This document shows positions 24,992 through 32,538 of a stretch of DNA of 37,146 bases, in pieces. Source of the stretch: Candidatus Margulisiibacteriota bacterium (lineage in GTDB: Bacteria > Margulisbacteria > Termititenacia > Termititenacales > Termititenacaceae). The notes beneath the pieces are model-generated. The model did not search any database. It was not told where the DNA came from and saw nothing but the letters and a program-made list of their open reading frames with translations. The stretch spans positions 1 to 37,146 of the forward strand of contig JAISQA010000020.1 of assembly GCA_031274525.1 (NCBI GenBank). The letters are read 5' to 3'. The position numbers were made by a program, and so were the translations under genes. Numbering within the stretch: the stretch's first letter is position 1; every line of letters begins with the position of its first letter.

Positions 24992-25776
24992 CTTATTCGA
25001 ATCATATAAACGCGCAAGCATCAAATAGCTATACGAATTACACCAATTACTCCATCACGGGCGGCTGCGATCATTACGGCAATGCATGCTCTCATACAAA
25101 TAGGCATGCCAATTCCGATTACAACTCGCCCAATTACAATTCATATTATGGGCTTGTTACTAGTTACACTTATATCAATCACTACAACCATTATAATGTC
25201 GGCCATCGTTATTTTAATCAGACCACTCACTACAACTGCGCGCAGGTATATACCAATCATGCCAATAAATCCATTACCCATCCCACCGCCTATACGCTGG
25301 GGATCGCGGCCACCGCGCCGGACGCCTGGACCGGACTGAGCTCGGCCATTGCAGACATCAAAAAACTGCGGAACGAAATCAACACCCTGAGCACCGTAAA
25401 AGTAAAATCCACGGGCGCCCCGCTTACGGCCGCAGATGATCCGGTTAATACGAAAAATGCAGATGCAGAGTTTGGCCCGGGCAAACTGGCCCGGGCAGAG
25501 CAAATCAATGAAACTATCAGCAATGTGGAGCGTTTATGGAGGGCAATTAAAGGGTCAACATCGGGGTTCGGATTAACTAGCAAGACCGCCGGAGTTTCTC
25601 CCCGGAAAAAGCAGGACTATAAGGACATTATCGCCAAAGCCCAGGAATTAGCCAATTGCACCCAGACCTCTGGTTATGCCAATCACACCAATACTGGCAG
25701 CGGAGTGTCCGGATACGCCAATACTTGTAGCCACTGTACTAACACCAGCTGTACTGACAGGAATGTTTCCATTTAA
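24988..25776 (+). CDS. Asn/Tyr/His/Thr/Cys-rich protein, candidate radical SAM substrate
   Basis: I recognise no family. The 262-residue protein has three parts. Residues 1-100 are dominated by Asn, Tyr, His, Ser and Thr in short [Y/H]xN-like units (SYTNYTNYS, YINHYNHYN, YTNHANKS) with cysteines C27, C34 and C83. Residues 105-225 form a more ordinary, partly helical region (APDAWTGLSSAIADIKKLRN, GKLARAEQINETISNVERLW). Residues 225-262 return to the biased composition (SGYANHTNTGSG, ANTCSHCTNTSC). It is coupled by an ATGA overlap to radical SAM protein 1. The composition, cysteines and context suggest a modified precursor or display protein. This is inference; no leader cleavage site is obvious. 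Confidence 0.7.
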   Translation: MTYSNHINAQASNSYTNYTNYSITGGCDHYGNACSHTNRHANSDYNSPNYNSYYGLVTSYTYINHYNHYNVGHRYFNQTTHYNCAQVYTNHANKSITHPTAYTLGIAATAPDAWTGLSSAIADIKKLRNEINTLSTVKVKSTGAPLTAADDPVNTKNADAEFGPGKLARAEQINETISNVERLWRAIKGSTSGFGLTSKTAGVSPRKKQDYKDIIAKAQELANCTQTSGYANHTNTGSGVSGYANTCSHCTNTSCTDRNVSI

Positions 25777-25796
25777 TAAACGCAAGGAGTTAATTT

Positions 25797-26078
25797 ATGA
25801 CTATTGAAGAACTGGACACCTGCACGCTTTGCGGCAAGCCCATGGCAGAAATCCTGGTCCTGACAGAAGTCACCCTGGAGATACACAGCCGCTATCACCG
25901 GGAAGATGACACCTTTGAGAATATGAACGGACTGCAAAAGAAAACTTCCGAGTTTCTCTGCGAAGAATGCTTGCAGCAATTTGTGGAAAAATTGACCTCT
26001 TTTACCACCGAGCGCCGGAGTTTCGCCAGCCCGGAGGCCGCGGCGCAGGACGGTCAGGATGTTCCGGCAGTCAAATAA
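25797..26078 (+). CDS. Small CxxC...CxxC (zinc-ribbon-like) protein
   Basis: The 93-residue protein has two cysteine pairs, C9/C12 (CTLC) and C55/C58 (CEEC), spaced as in a rubredoxin-like or zinc-ribbon knuckle fold, with acidic intervening sequence (EDDTFENMN). AAGGAG precedes the ATG. Its stop overlaps the next start (TAATG), so it is coupled to radical SAM protein 2. It could be a recognition or chaperone protein, an electron carrier, or a further substrate; the sequence does not decide. Confidence 0.7.
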   Translation: MTIEELDTCTLCGKPMAEILVLTEVTLEIHSRYHREDDTFENMNGLQKKTSEFLCEECLQQFVEKLTSFTTERRSFASPEAAAQDGQDVPAVK

Positions 26079-27391
26079 TGTTTGAGAATGTTCACGAAAT
26101 TATCCTGAAAGTCACCCGGGACTGCAATTTAAGATGCGCTTACTGTTATGTACGGAATAAAGACCGCTACCGCGGCGAAAGAATGTCTTTCGCGCTTTTT
26201 AAGCGGTTAATCGACCGTTATGTGCTGGATCAGCAGAAAAACAGTCCGGACAGACAAAAACAGACGCTATCTTTAATTTTTCACGGCGGCGAACCGACAC
26301 TGCTGGATACTCATGAACTGATCCGTTTTATGAATTACGCCCGGCGCAAAATACCTTATATCCAGTTTGGCATGCAGACCAATCTCACGAATATTTCGGC
26401 GGAGCTGGCCATAATTCTGCAGAAATACGGCATCTCGCCGGGCATCAGCGCCGACGGCTGGCATTCCCGTTTCAACCAGCTGCGCACGCGCAGACAGAGC
26501 AAGACCATTTTTCGGAATGTCCGCCTGCTTAAGCAGTACGGAGTAAACTGTGCTCCGTTGATAATTATCAATAAGCTCAATATCCGATCAATTCTGACCA
26601 ACATACAGAGAATGTTAAAAATTTTCGGCCTGCAGGATATCAAAGCCAATTATGTGGAAAACATTTATACCTCCGATCCGGCTTATCCAGAAGTAAGCGC
26701 CGACGAGCTAATAACGCAATTATTCCTGCCCGTAATTAACCAGTTAAAGAAAAAGCAGGTTATTGTCGAAACGAATATTGCGGGCATGTTAGACCGGTTT
26801 TTTCAGACCAGCCTTTTCGGTGTAAATAATGATCCGGACAAGGATAACGTTTCCGGCAACTGCTATATGAAATTCTGCGCCGGGGGAAATAATATCGTCG
26901 AAGTGGACGCGGATGGCGCGGTGTGCTCCTGCGGGCGCTGGGATGCTGTTCACGAGGTCTGCCAGCTGGGTTTTATCAACACCGCGGATCCCTGGGGCTT
27001 GCGCTCCTACGGCAAAGCAGCCTGCCTGCAAATCCAGAAAGCCCGGCAGCTGCGCAAAAAACACTGCGATATCTGCCCCGCCCAGAACATTTGCAGTTAC
27101 GGCTGTCTGGCTTTCGCCTACGCCAAATACAAAGACTTTCGCATCCGCGAGGAGTTGGTCTGCGCCTATCACCTAAAAGCGAAAAAATATCTGCAGGAAA
27201 ACAGCTCTCTTATCTTAAAAGCCTACGCTGGAGCAAGGCAGTGGCCGGTGCGGAAAATACATAAAAAGATTTTTACCGTGGAGCTCCCGGCGGGTTTTCC
27301 GCCCTTAAATGAGGCGCAGATCAGCCAAATGCCCGGCTGGTCTGTTGTCAACGTGGATGGGCAAAATCTTTTGCAGGTAATTTTATGCTAG
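26078..27391 (+). CDS. Radical SAM/SPASM protein 2
   Basis: The 437-residue enzyme begins MFENVHEIILKVTRDCNLRC; its radical SAM cysteines are C16, C20 and C23. FHGGEPTLLD is the SAM-binding motif. The SPASM region holds GNCYMKFCAGGNNIVEVDAD, CSCGRWD, and HCDICPAQNICSYGCLAFAY. A C-terminal segment of about 60 residues (QWPVRKIHKKIFTVELPAG...) follows the SPASM domain and is shared with protein 3. I chose the ATG at 26078, which overlaps the previous stop; family homology starts there. Proteins 2 and 3 are tandem paralogues. Confidence 0.9.
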   Translation: MFENVHEIILKVTRDCNLRCAYCYVRNKDRYRGERMSFALFKRLIDRYVLDQQKNSPDRQKQTLSLIFHGGEPTLLDTHELIRFMNYARRKIPYIQFGMQTNLTNISAELAIILQKYGISPGISADGWHSRFNQLRTRRQSKTIFRNVRLLKQYGVNCAPLIIINKLNIRSILTNIQRMLKIFGLQDIKANYVENIYTSDPAYPEVSADELITQLFLPVINQLKKKQVIVETNIAGMLDRFFQTSLFGVNNDPDKDNVSGNCYMKFCAGGNNIVEVDADGAVCSCGRWDAVHEVCQLGFINTADPWGLRSYGKAACLQIQKARQLRKKHCDICPAQNICSYGCLAFAYAKYKDFRIREELVCAYHLKAKKYLQENSSLILKAYAGARQWPVRKIHKKIFTVELPAGFPPLNEAQISQMPGWSVVNVDGQNLLQVILC

Positions 27392-28761
27392 AAAATGTCT
27401 ATCACCTTATTTTAACTGTAACACGGGACTGTAATCTGCATTGTCAGTACTGTTTCGAGCAGGACAAGCAGCGCTACCGGCAGGAAAAGATGACGCTGGA
27501 ATGTTTTCAAAAATTTCTAGACCTGCTGTGTTATGAGCGCCGGAAAAATCCCGGGACTGGCCCGGCGCTGGAGATCTGTTTTCACGGCGGTGAACCGCTG
27601 CTGGCGGGGCGGGCGCGGCTTCAGCAGTTTATAGATGAAGCGCACCGCCAATTGGGCAAAGACCGGGTATTCTTCAGCCTGCAGACCAATGGCACGCTGC
27701 TGGATAAAGACTGGACGGACTGGGCGGAAAAAAACAACTGCCACATAAGCATCAGTCTGGACGGCTATAATTACCGGGCCAATCGGCTGCGTTTCACCCG
27801 TCAGGAATTTGCCCGGAAAAATCCCCTGCGGCGCGGCGTAAAAATATCCGGGGTGCTGGCGCTGCTGACACGCAATAATCTGTCTTCGCTCATTCCTTTT
27901 CTCCTGTATCTTTTCCACAGGCACAGGCTCGACTGCACCCGCGTCAATGCCGCGGAACTGGTCAATGCCCCCGGCCCTTGCCAGGAAGAGCTGACCGGGA
28001 CATTGCTGACGAAAAAGTTTTATATCCCTCTTTTACGCTGCATGGCTTTCTGGCCCTGGTTTAGCGAATACCATATACGCACCGCCTTGCAGGATTTTGC
28101 CGCGGGGTATCTGTATACCAGAGATGAGAAATATCCTAACAGCGGGTGCGTGTTATGCGGAGCTAAATTTTGCGGGGCAGGCAATGGCATTATAAATCTG
28201 CTCCCGGACGGCGATCTCTGGGCCTGCCAGCGCTCGCTGGGTCTGGAAAGTTACCGGCTGGGCAGTGTTTATGACCCGCCGGACTATTTCGGTCTGGCCA
28301 GTTTCGGCAAATTATTTGGCCTGGCTTATCAGATGGCACAGTCTATCCGGGCCAAGCGCTGCGACACCTGTTTTGCCGCGGACATCTGCGATCATGGCTG
28401 CCGGGCTTTTGCCCTGCTCAAGACGCAGGGCGCGGCGGCGATCCGGCCGGAAATAGCCTGCGAAACATATAAAAGTTTGAAGAAATATTTGGGCAAAGAC
28501 CCCTACAATCATCTGGTTCTTTTTGCTTTTTTACATAAATTCCCGGTGCGGAAAGAACGCTCTTTGATCCAGATAGAAATTCCCCGCCGTCTGGATACTA
28601 TCAACGGTCACCACGAAATAGGCTGGATCCGGGATCCGCAGATTCAGATCTTCAATAAAGACAATAAAATCTGGATCACTTTTGCGAAGAAGCGGGTAAG
28701 CCCGCCCCTTTTATTCTGGCTGACAGCAGCCGGATGGCGCAGGAGGAGTAAAAGACCATGA
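27385..28761 (+). CDS. Radical SAM/SPASM protein 3
   Basis: The 458-residue paralogue of protein 2 starts MLENVYHLILTVTRDCNLHC, with C16, C20 and C23, then CFHGGEPLLAG, LQTNGTLLD and ISLDGYNYR. The SPASM cysteines appear in GCVLCGAKFCGAGNGIINLL, WACQRS, and RCDTCFAADICDHGCRAF. The shared C-terminal extension is recognisable as KFPVRKERSLIQIEIPRR. It overlaps protein 2 by 7 nt and protein 4 by 4 nt, so all are co-translated. The extreme C-terminus (PPLLFWLTAAGWRRRSKRP) is hydrophobic then basic, a possible membrane-touching tail. Confidence 0.9.
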   Translation: MLENVYHLILTVTRDCNLHCQYCFEQDKQRYRQEKMTLECFQKFLDLLCYERRKNPGTGPALEICFHGGEPLLAGRARLQQFIDEAHRQLGKDRVFFSLQTNGTLLDKDWTDWAEKNNCHISISLDGYNYRANRLRFTRQEFARKNPLRRGVKISGVLALLTRNNLSSLIPFLLYLFHRHRLDCTRVNAAELVNAPGPCQEELTGTLLTKKFYIPLLRCMAFWPWFSEYHIRTALQDFAAGYLYTRDEKYPNSGCVLCGAKFCGAGNGIINLLPDGDLWACQRSLGLESYRLGSVYDPPDYFGLASFGKLFGLAYQMAQSIRAKRCDTCFAADICDHGCRAFALLKTQGAAAIRPEIACETYKSLKKYLGKDPYNHLVLFAFLHKFPVRKERSLIQIEIPRRLDTINGHHEIGWIRDPQIQIFNKDNKIWITFAKKRVSPPLLFWLTAAGWRRRSKRP

Positions 28762-29783
28762 ATATAGCCCTGACCACCCGCTGCAATAAAAACTGTTCTT
28801 TTTGTTTTGCCAGAGCACACCGGCAGGAAAGTTCACCGCAGGATATGGCGCTGGCTGATTTTCAGCGGCTGGTGGAATTGGCCCTGCAGGACTCGCCGCC
28901 GCAGCCCCTTAAGCTGCTGGGCGGCGAGCCGACCATCCATCCGCAGTTCGTGGAGATGCTGGACTTTCTGACGCGGAAAAATGTCCGGGCCACGTTAATT
29001 TCTAATCTGCTGTATACCGATGCAAGAGTGCGGGCGCGGCTTTATCAAGCGGCGCTGGAGGGCGTCATTGACGGCGGCCTGGCCAATGCGGCGGAACTGG
29101 AGATTGACAATCACCTGGAGATTTTTAAGGCCAATTTCACCGCTTTGCAGGAGGCCTGCGCAAAACACGGACGGGGGTATCTGACCGCGGGGATAACCCT
29201 GTCCCGGCGCAAATCGGCCGCGGAAGAAACAGCCTATGTAGAATATCTGGCCGGTAATTTAGAAATAGCTTGCCTGCGCCTGTCTCTGGATTTTCAAGCG
29301 GAAAATAAAAAAGATGAGTTTTTCATAAACAACAAGGAGCAGGGTGAAAAAATTCTGGCTATCGTGCATAAATGTCTGGATCTGCGTATTCCGCCGTCCT
29401 GGGACTGTAAATTGTTTCCCTGTATGTTCGAGCCAAAAACATTTCAAAAAGACATTATTGGCTTTATCAACAGCCTGCGCACCGGTTGTCCGGTGGACGG
29501 CGCACCTTTCGATGTGTTCCCCGATATGTCGTATATTCACTGCTATCCGGCCCGCATCCTTTGCGGGAAAAACATTCTGAAATTTTCGCGTATTTCTGAA
29601 GCACAGGGGGAGATTGCTTTTCTGAAAAAGGCCCTGCGAGGGCTTAGCCAGCACTCTTTACCGGACGCCTGCCGGGATTGCGGCTACTATCAGACCGGGC
29701 AATGCGATTCGCTGTGTCCGGGCTGCCAGGAGATCACCGCGCCGTTTTTGGTAAATCAAGTTGCCTCAAGCACTGGCTTATAA
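28758..29783 (+). CDS. Radical SAM protein 4
   Basis: The 341-residue enzyme has C9-x3-C13-x2-C16 in TTRCNKNCSFCFA at the very N-terminus and LLGGEPTIHPQF as the SAM-binding motif. The C-terminus carries auxiliary-cluster-like cysteines: DCKLFPC, YIHCYPARILCG, DACRDCGYYQTGQCDSLCPGC. It is not closely similar to proteins 1-3. ATGA overlap with protein 3. The last 32 bases of the gene (29751-29782) match the 3' end of the convergent glycosyltransferase gene at 28 of 32 positions, so its terminal residues may be the product of a small duplication. Confidence 0.88.
   Translation: MNIALTTRCNKNCSFCFARAHRQESSPQDMALADFQRLVELALQDSPPQPLKLLGGEPTIHPQFVEMLDFLTRKNVRATLISNLLYTDARVRARLYQAALEGVIDGGLANAAELEIDNHLEIFKANFTALQEACAKHGRGYLTAGITLSRRKSAAEETAYVEYLAGNLEIACLRLSLDFQAENKKDEFFINNKEQGEKILAIVHKCLDLRIPPSWDCKLFPCMFEPKTFQKDIIGFINSLRTGCPVDGAPFDVFPDMSYIHCYPARILCGKNILKFSRISEAQGEIAFLKKALRGLSQHSLPDACRDCGYYQTGQCDSLCPGCQEITAPFLVNQVASSTGL
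29751..29782. repeat. 32-bp direct repeat, left copy (end of radical SAM gene 4)
   Basis: This stretch begins GTAAATCAAGTTGCCTCAAG and matches 29813-29844 at 28 of 32 positions, 62 bp apart. The copies code the sense end of radical SAM gene 4 and the antisense end of the convergent glycosyltransferase gene. Confidence 0.75.
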
Positions 29784-29799
29784 GAAGCTCTAACGCTTC
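29784..29799. terminator. Small hairpin between convergent genes
   Basis: GAAGC and GCTTC flank TCTAAC in the gap just after radical SAM gene 4. No T-run is present; the terminator role is inferred from position. Confidence 0.3.
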
Positions 29800-30641
29800 G
29801 GTTGCCGGGAAAGTAAATCACGTTCCCTCAAGTACTCGCTTATATAACTATTGGAGTGGTTCCACTTAGGACTTTTTAAACAAGTAAAGTCCAAATCCGC
29901 AAAATTATGCTCTTTTAAGAGCTTTTTTAGTGACTCCAGCCATAAAAAATCCGCATTTAAATAGTCTATCCGATTTACAACATTGAATCCGTTCACCGAT
30001 TGTATTCCACCCGGACCCGGAAGCATTATTACCGGATGAGCTCTATATACCAGTGTATGATCGCCCTGCATCAGTATTGTTTGATAATTTTCTTTACCGG
30101 TGACATAGGCCAGCCCCACAGGATGGAGCCAGTACTGGTATTGGGTTTTTAAGAAAAGCCTGCTGGCCAGCCGGGAGATATAAATAATCCGGGGAATAGA
30201 AATAACAAACCCTTTAAACGCCGGGGATAAGTAAGCATTAAGTCTGGCGATAAAATCTCTGGGCACAGCATCATCATTGTCGATACGAAAACTGATTGAA
30301 AGACCGTCTCGAAAACAGACATGCTCCCGCACAAAATCATATGTGCCCCACTCTGAGGGCTGCGCCAAATAAATATTGCGCAGAAAAGTATTCTCCTGTT
30401 CCAGTACCTTAAATCTCTCTTTGTATTTATCCGGCATATCATCCGCATGTAATAACAGCAAATTAAAATTTTTGTCCGTTTGTGTTTGCAGGCTTTTCAG
30501 AGTAATTTCCTGAAAAATTTTAAACCTGTATTCAAAATATTCCGGCGCAAAAACATCTACAGGAGCCCCCCCCCGGCCAAGAGGTATATGTTCAGAATAT
30601 TGCACCAGGCCAATTATGGGCTGTCGTTTTATTTCTGACAT
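29790..30641 (-). CDS. Putative rhamnosyltransferase-like glycosyltransferase
   Basis: The 283-residue protein resembles the putative rhamnosyl transferase family (GT-A fold). It has SLQTQTDKNFNLLLLHAD, a segment LSISFRIDNDDAVPRDFI that carries the metal-binding DxDD motif, and FNVVNRIDYLN near the end. It starts right after the stop of the tandem GT2 gene (2 nt between), so the two are co-transcribed. The assigned sugar is not reliable. It most likely acts in cell-surface or protein glycosylation together with its neighbours. Confidence 0.75.
   Translation of the reverse strand: MSEIKRQPIIGLVQYSEHIPLGRGGAPVDVFAPEYFEYRFKIFQEITLKSLQTQTDKNFNLLLLHADDMPDKYKERFKVLEQENTFLRNIYLAQPSEWGTYDFVREHVCFRDGLSISFRIDNDDAVPRDFIARLNAYLSPAFKGFVISIPRIIYISRLASRLFLKTQYQYWLHPVGLAYVTGKENYQTILMQGDHTLVYRAHPVIMLPGPGGIQSVNGFNVVNRIDYLNADFLWLESLKKLLKEHNFADLDFTCLKSPKWNHSNSYISEYLRERDLLSRQPKR
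29813..29844. repeat. 32-bp direct repeat, right copy (end of glycosyltransferase gene)
   Basis: Partner of 29751-29782, with four mismatches. It encodes, on the minus strand, the YLRERDLLS region near the glycosyltransferase C-terminus. Confidence 0.75.
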
Positions 30642-30643
30642 AT

Positions 30644-32359
30644 TTAGCGCACCGGAGTTTCCGCGGATTTAGCCGACAAGGTTTGGATCATTGTTGCTTG
30701 TTCTTTCAAGGTTTCTTCTTTAGTCTTGTTCATTAGGAAATGTTCGAAATACCGTATCCAGACGCCGTTACTATCACAGGCTTCCCTCACATAACTAAAC
30801 CACTCTGCGCCGGGAATATACCAGAGAAAAGCCAGATATAGCCAGCGTTCATACCGGCTAAACATATTGTAAAATCCCGGCTCATTTAGAATTTCCGAAA
30901 CTGCTATAAAATGTTTTATATAAGCCAACATTTTGGGCTTGGTGTTTATTTTATTTTCTCCCGCTATTCTGTATGCATAAAAATCCAGCGGAAGAATATA
31001 TATTTGCCCAACCTTTATCAGTACCCGCGCTAAAAAAATCACGTCCTCGCCCACCAGATAATCCGGGAACCAGATCTGCTCCCTGATTAAAAAACTTTTT
31101 CTGTATATGCTCCTGAAGAAATACCAGGGAATATCATAATCTTCCGGAGGCAGAAGCTTCTCCTTGCCGCTGTACCTGCGGACATACCGATTGTCCTTTA
31201 ATTCTCCGTTCTCGTCATTTTTAAAATTCGCGCAGACCATTTTGGCGGTATTTTCTTCCGCCAGAGCGACCATTTTTTCCAGCGCGGCGGGCTCCAGCAG
31301 ATAATCATCCGCACCCACAAAAGCAACATACCGGCCCTGTGCTATGAGCAGTCCCTTATTTCGCGCCGCTCCGGAGCCAGCATTTTCCTGAGGCACAACG
31401 CGGATTTGCGGAAATTTAGCCGCATAGGCTTGCAGTATAGCAGCGGAATTATCTGTGGAGCCGTCATTTATACAGATTATCTCTATCTCTTTGAGTGTTT
31501 GTCCCAGCACGCTGTCCAGACAGGCGCTTAAATATCTGTCCGCATTATAGACCGGAATGATGACAGAAAGCAGCGTGTTTTCGTCATCTGTATATGTAAC
31601 CGGCAGGAGGGACAGCATCTCCCAATCCTCCCGGTCTCTGGCAAATTCTCGTATTTTTTTTACGGCATAATCCGTGTTTTTTTCGACGGTTTCCTTGATA
31701 TCTGCCTCATTACTATTCATAATCGAACCTGGATTCCGCGTGTGGATATAAGCAGCTCCCGGAACCAGGGCAATTTTCTTTGCGTAATATGCCGCCCGCG
31801 GCGTAAATAGCACATCTTCTGCGCCTACGCGCAGCCTGCGGTCAAAAATCAAACCATGTTTATCTAAAAACTCTTTTTTATATAGATAAAACCAGGCCAC
31901 CATATGAACATCTCGATTAAGCGCCTGTTTATCTTTGCTTATCGTTAATATCTCCTCCCGCGCAAAAGATATTGAGTGGGTGGGATATTTTTCATTATAA
32001 TAGCCGCCGCAGGTCAGCTCCGCGCCGGTTTTCACCGCAACATTCCATAGTTTTTCATAATAATCCGGATAAATAAAATCATCGGCGTCCAGAAAATGAA
32101 TATACTCTCCGCGGGCCGCGCGCAGGCCGCTGTTCCGGGCCGCAGATAACCCCTCATTGGCCGGATGTTTTATTACTTTGATCCTGGCATCCTGTTTGCC
32201 TGTATCGGCACAGATAACGCCGGTATTATCTGCCGAGCCGTCATCCACAACAATGATCTCCAGTTCCCGGTAGGTTTGTCCGCGGACACAGTTCAGACAG
32301 CGTGTTAAATACCGTTCTGCATTATACGCTGGAATAACAACCGAAATTAATTTTACCAT
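30644..32359 (-). CDS. Tandem GT2 glycosyltransferase (two domains)
   Basis: The 571-residue protein has two family 2 (GT-A) domains. Domain 1 (1-240) has ISVVIPAYNAERYLTRCL, IIVVDDGSADNT, HFLDADDF and the later GAEDVLF motif, so it looks active. Domain 2 (about 265-520) has LSVIIPVYNADRYLSACL, ICINDGSTDNSA and GEDVIF, but its DxD region reads VGADDYL rather than LDSDD. The C-terminal helical region (IKHFIAVSEILNEPGFYNMF) is also found in the GT2-like domain of the fusion protein at 33527. It probably heads the minus-strand pair; no clear ribosome site precedes the ATG. Confidence 0.9.
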   Translation of the reverse strand: MVKLISVVIPAYNAERYLTRCLNCVRGQTYRELEIIVVDDGSADNTGVICADTGKQDARIKVIKHPANEGLSAARNSGLRAARGEYIHFLDADDFIYPDYYEKLWNVAVKTGAELTCGGYYNEKYPTHSISFAREEILTISKDKQALNRDVHMVAWFYLYKKEFLDKHGLIFDRRLRVGAEDVLFTPRAAYYAKKIALVPGAAYIHTRNPGSIMNSNEADIKETVEKNTDYAVKKIREFARDREDWEMLSLLPVTYTDDENTLLSVIIPVYNADRYLSACLDSVLGQTLKEIEIICINDGSTDNSAAILQAYAAKFPQIRVVPQENAGSGAARNKGLLIAQGRYVAFVGADDYLLEPAALEKMVALAEENTAKMVCANFKNDENGELKDNRYVRRYSGKEKLLPPEDYDIPWYFFRSIYRKSFLIREQIWFPDYLVGEDVIFLARVLIKVGQIYILPLDFYAYRIAGENKINTKPKMLAYIKHFIAVSEILNEPGFYNMFSRYERWLYLAFLWYIPGAEWFSYVREACDSNGVWIRYFEHFLMNKTKEETLKEQATMIQTLSAKSAETPVR

Positions 32360-32507
32360 TAGAAATGGCTACGCTATAGATAACTTAATCTGTACAGAAA
32401 TACACATTATAAATCACTATCTCCCAGATAGGTACTATATTACCTTGATTTAGACCGATTTGACGTTCCTTATATGCAACCCGTCAGGAGAAAGATAACC
32501 TAACATA

Positions 32508-32532
32508 TATAATATAGCTAGATGAAAGGAAA
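32508..32532 (+). promoter_or_regulatory. Candidate promoter and ribosome site for the plus-strand GT2 gene
   Basis: TATAAT (32508-32513) lies about 10 nt before GAAAGGAAA, which precedes the TTG start at 32539. No convincing -35 box is seen. The 179-bp divergent gap holds no gene. Confidence 0.5.
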
Positions 32533-32538
32533 TCTATT

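Noticed and set aside
24988-25290. Asn/Tyr-rich coding region as a diversity-generating retroelement target
   Set aside because: AAY-rich codons fit adenine mutagenesis, but no reverse transcriptase, template repeat or C-type-lectin-like variable domain is present in the window.
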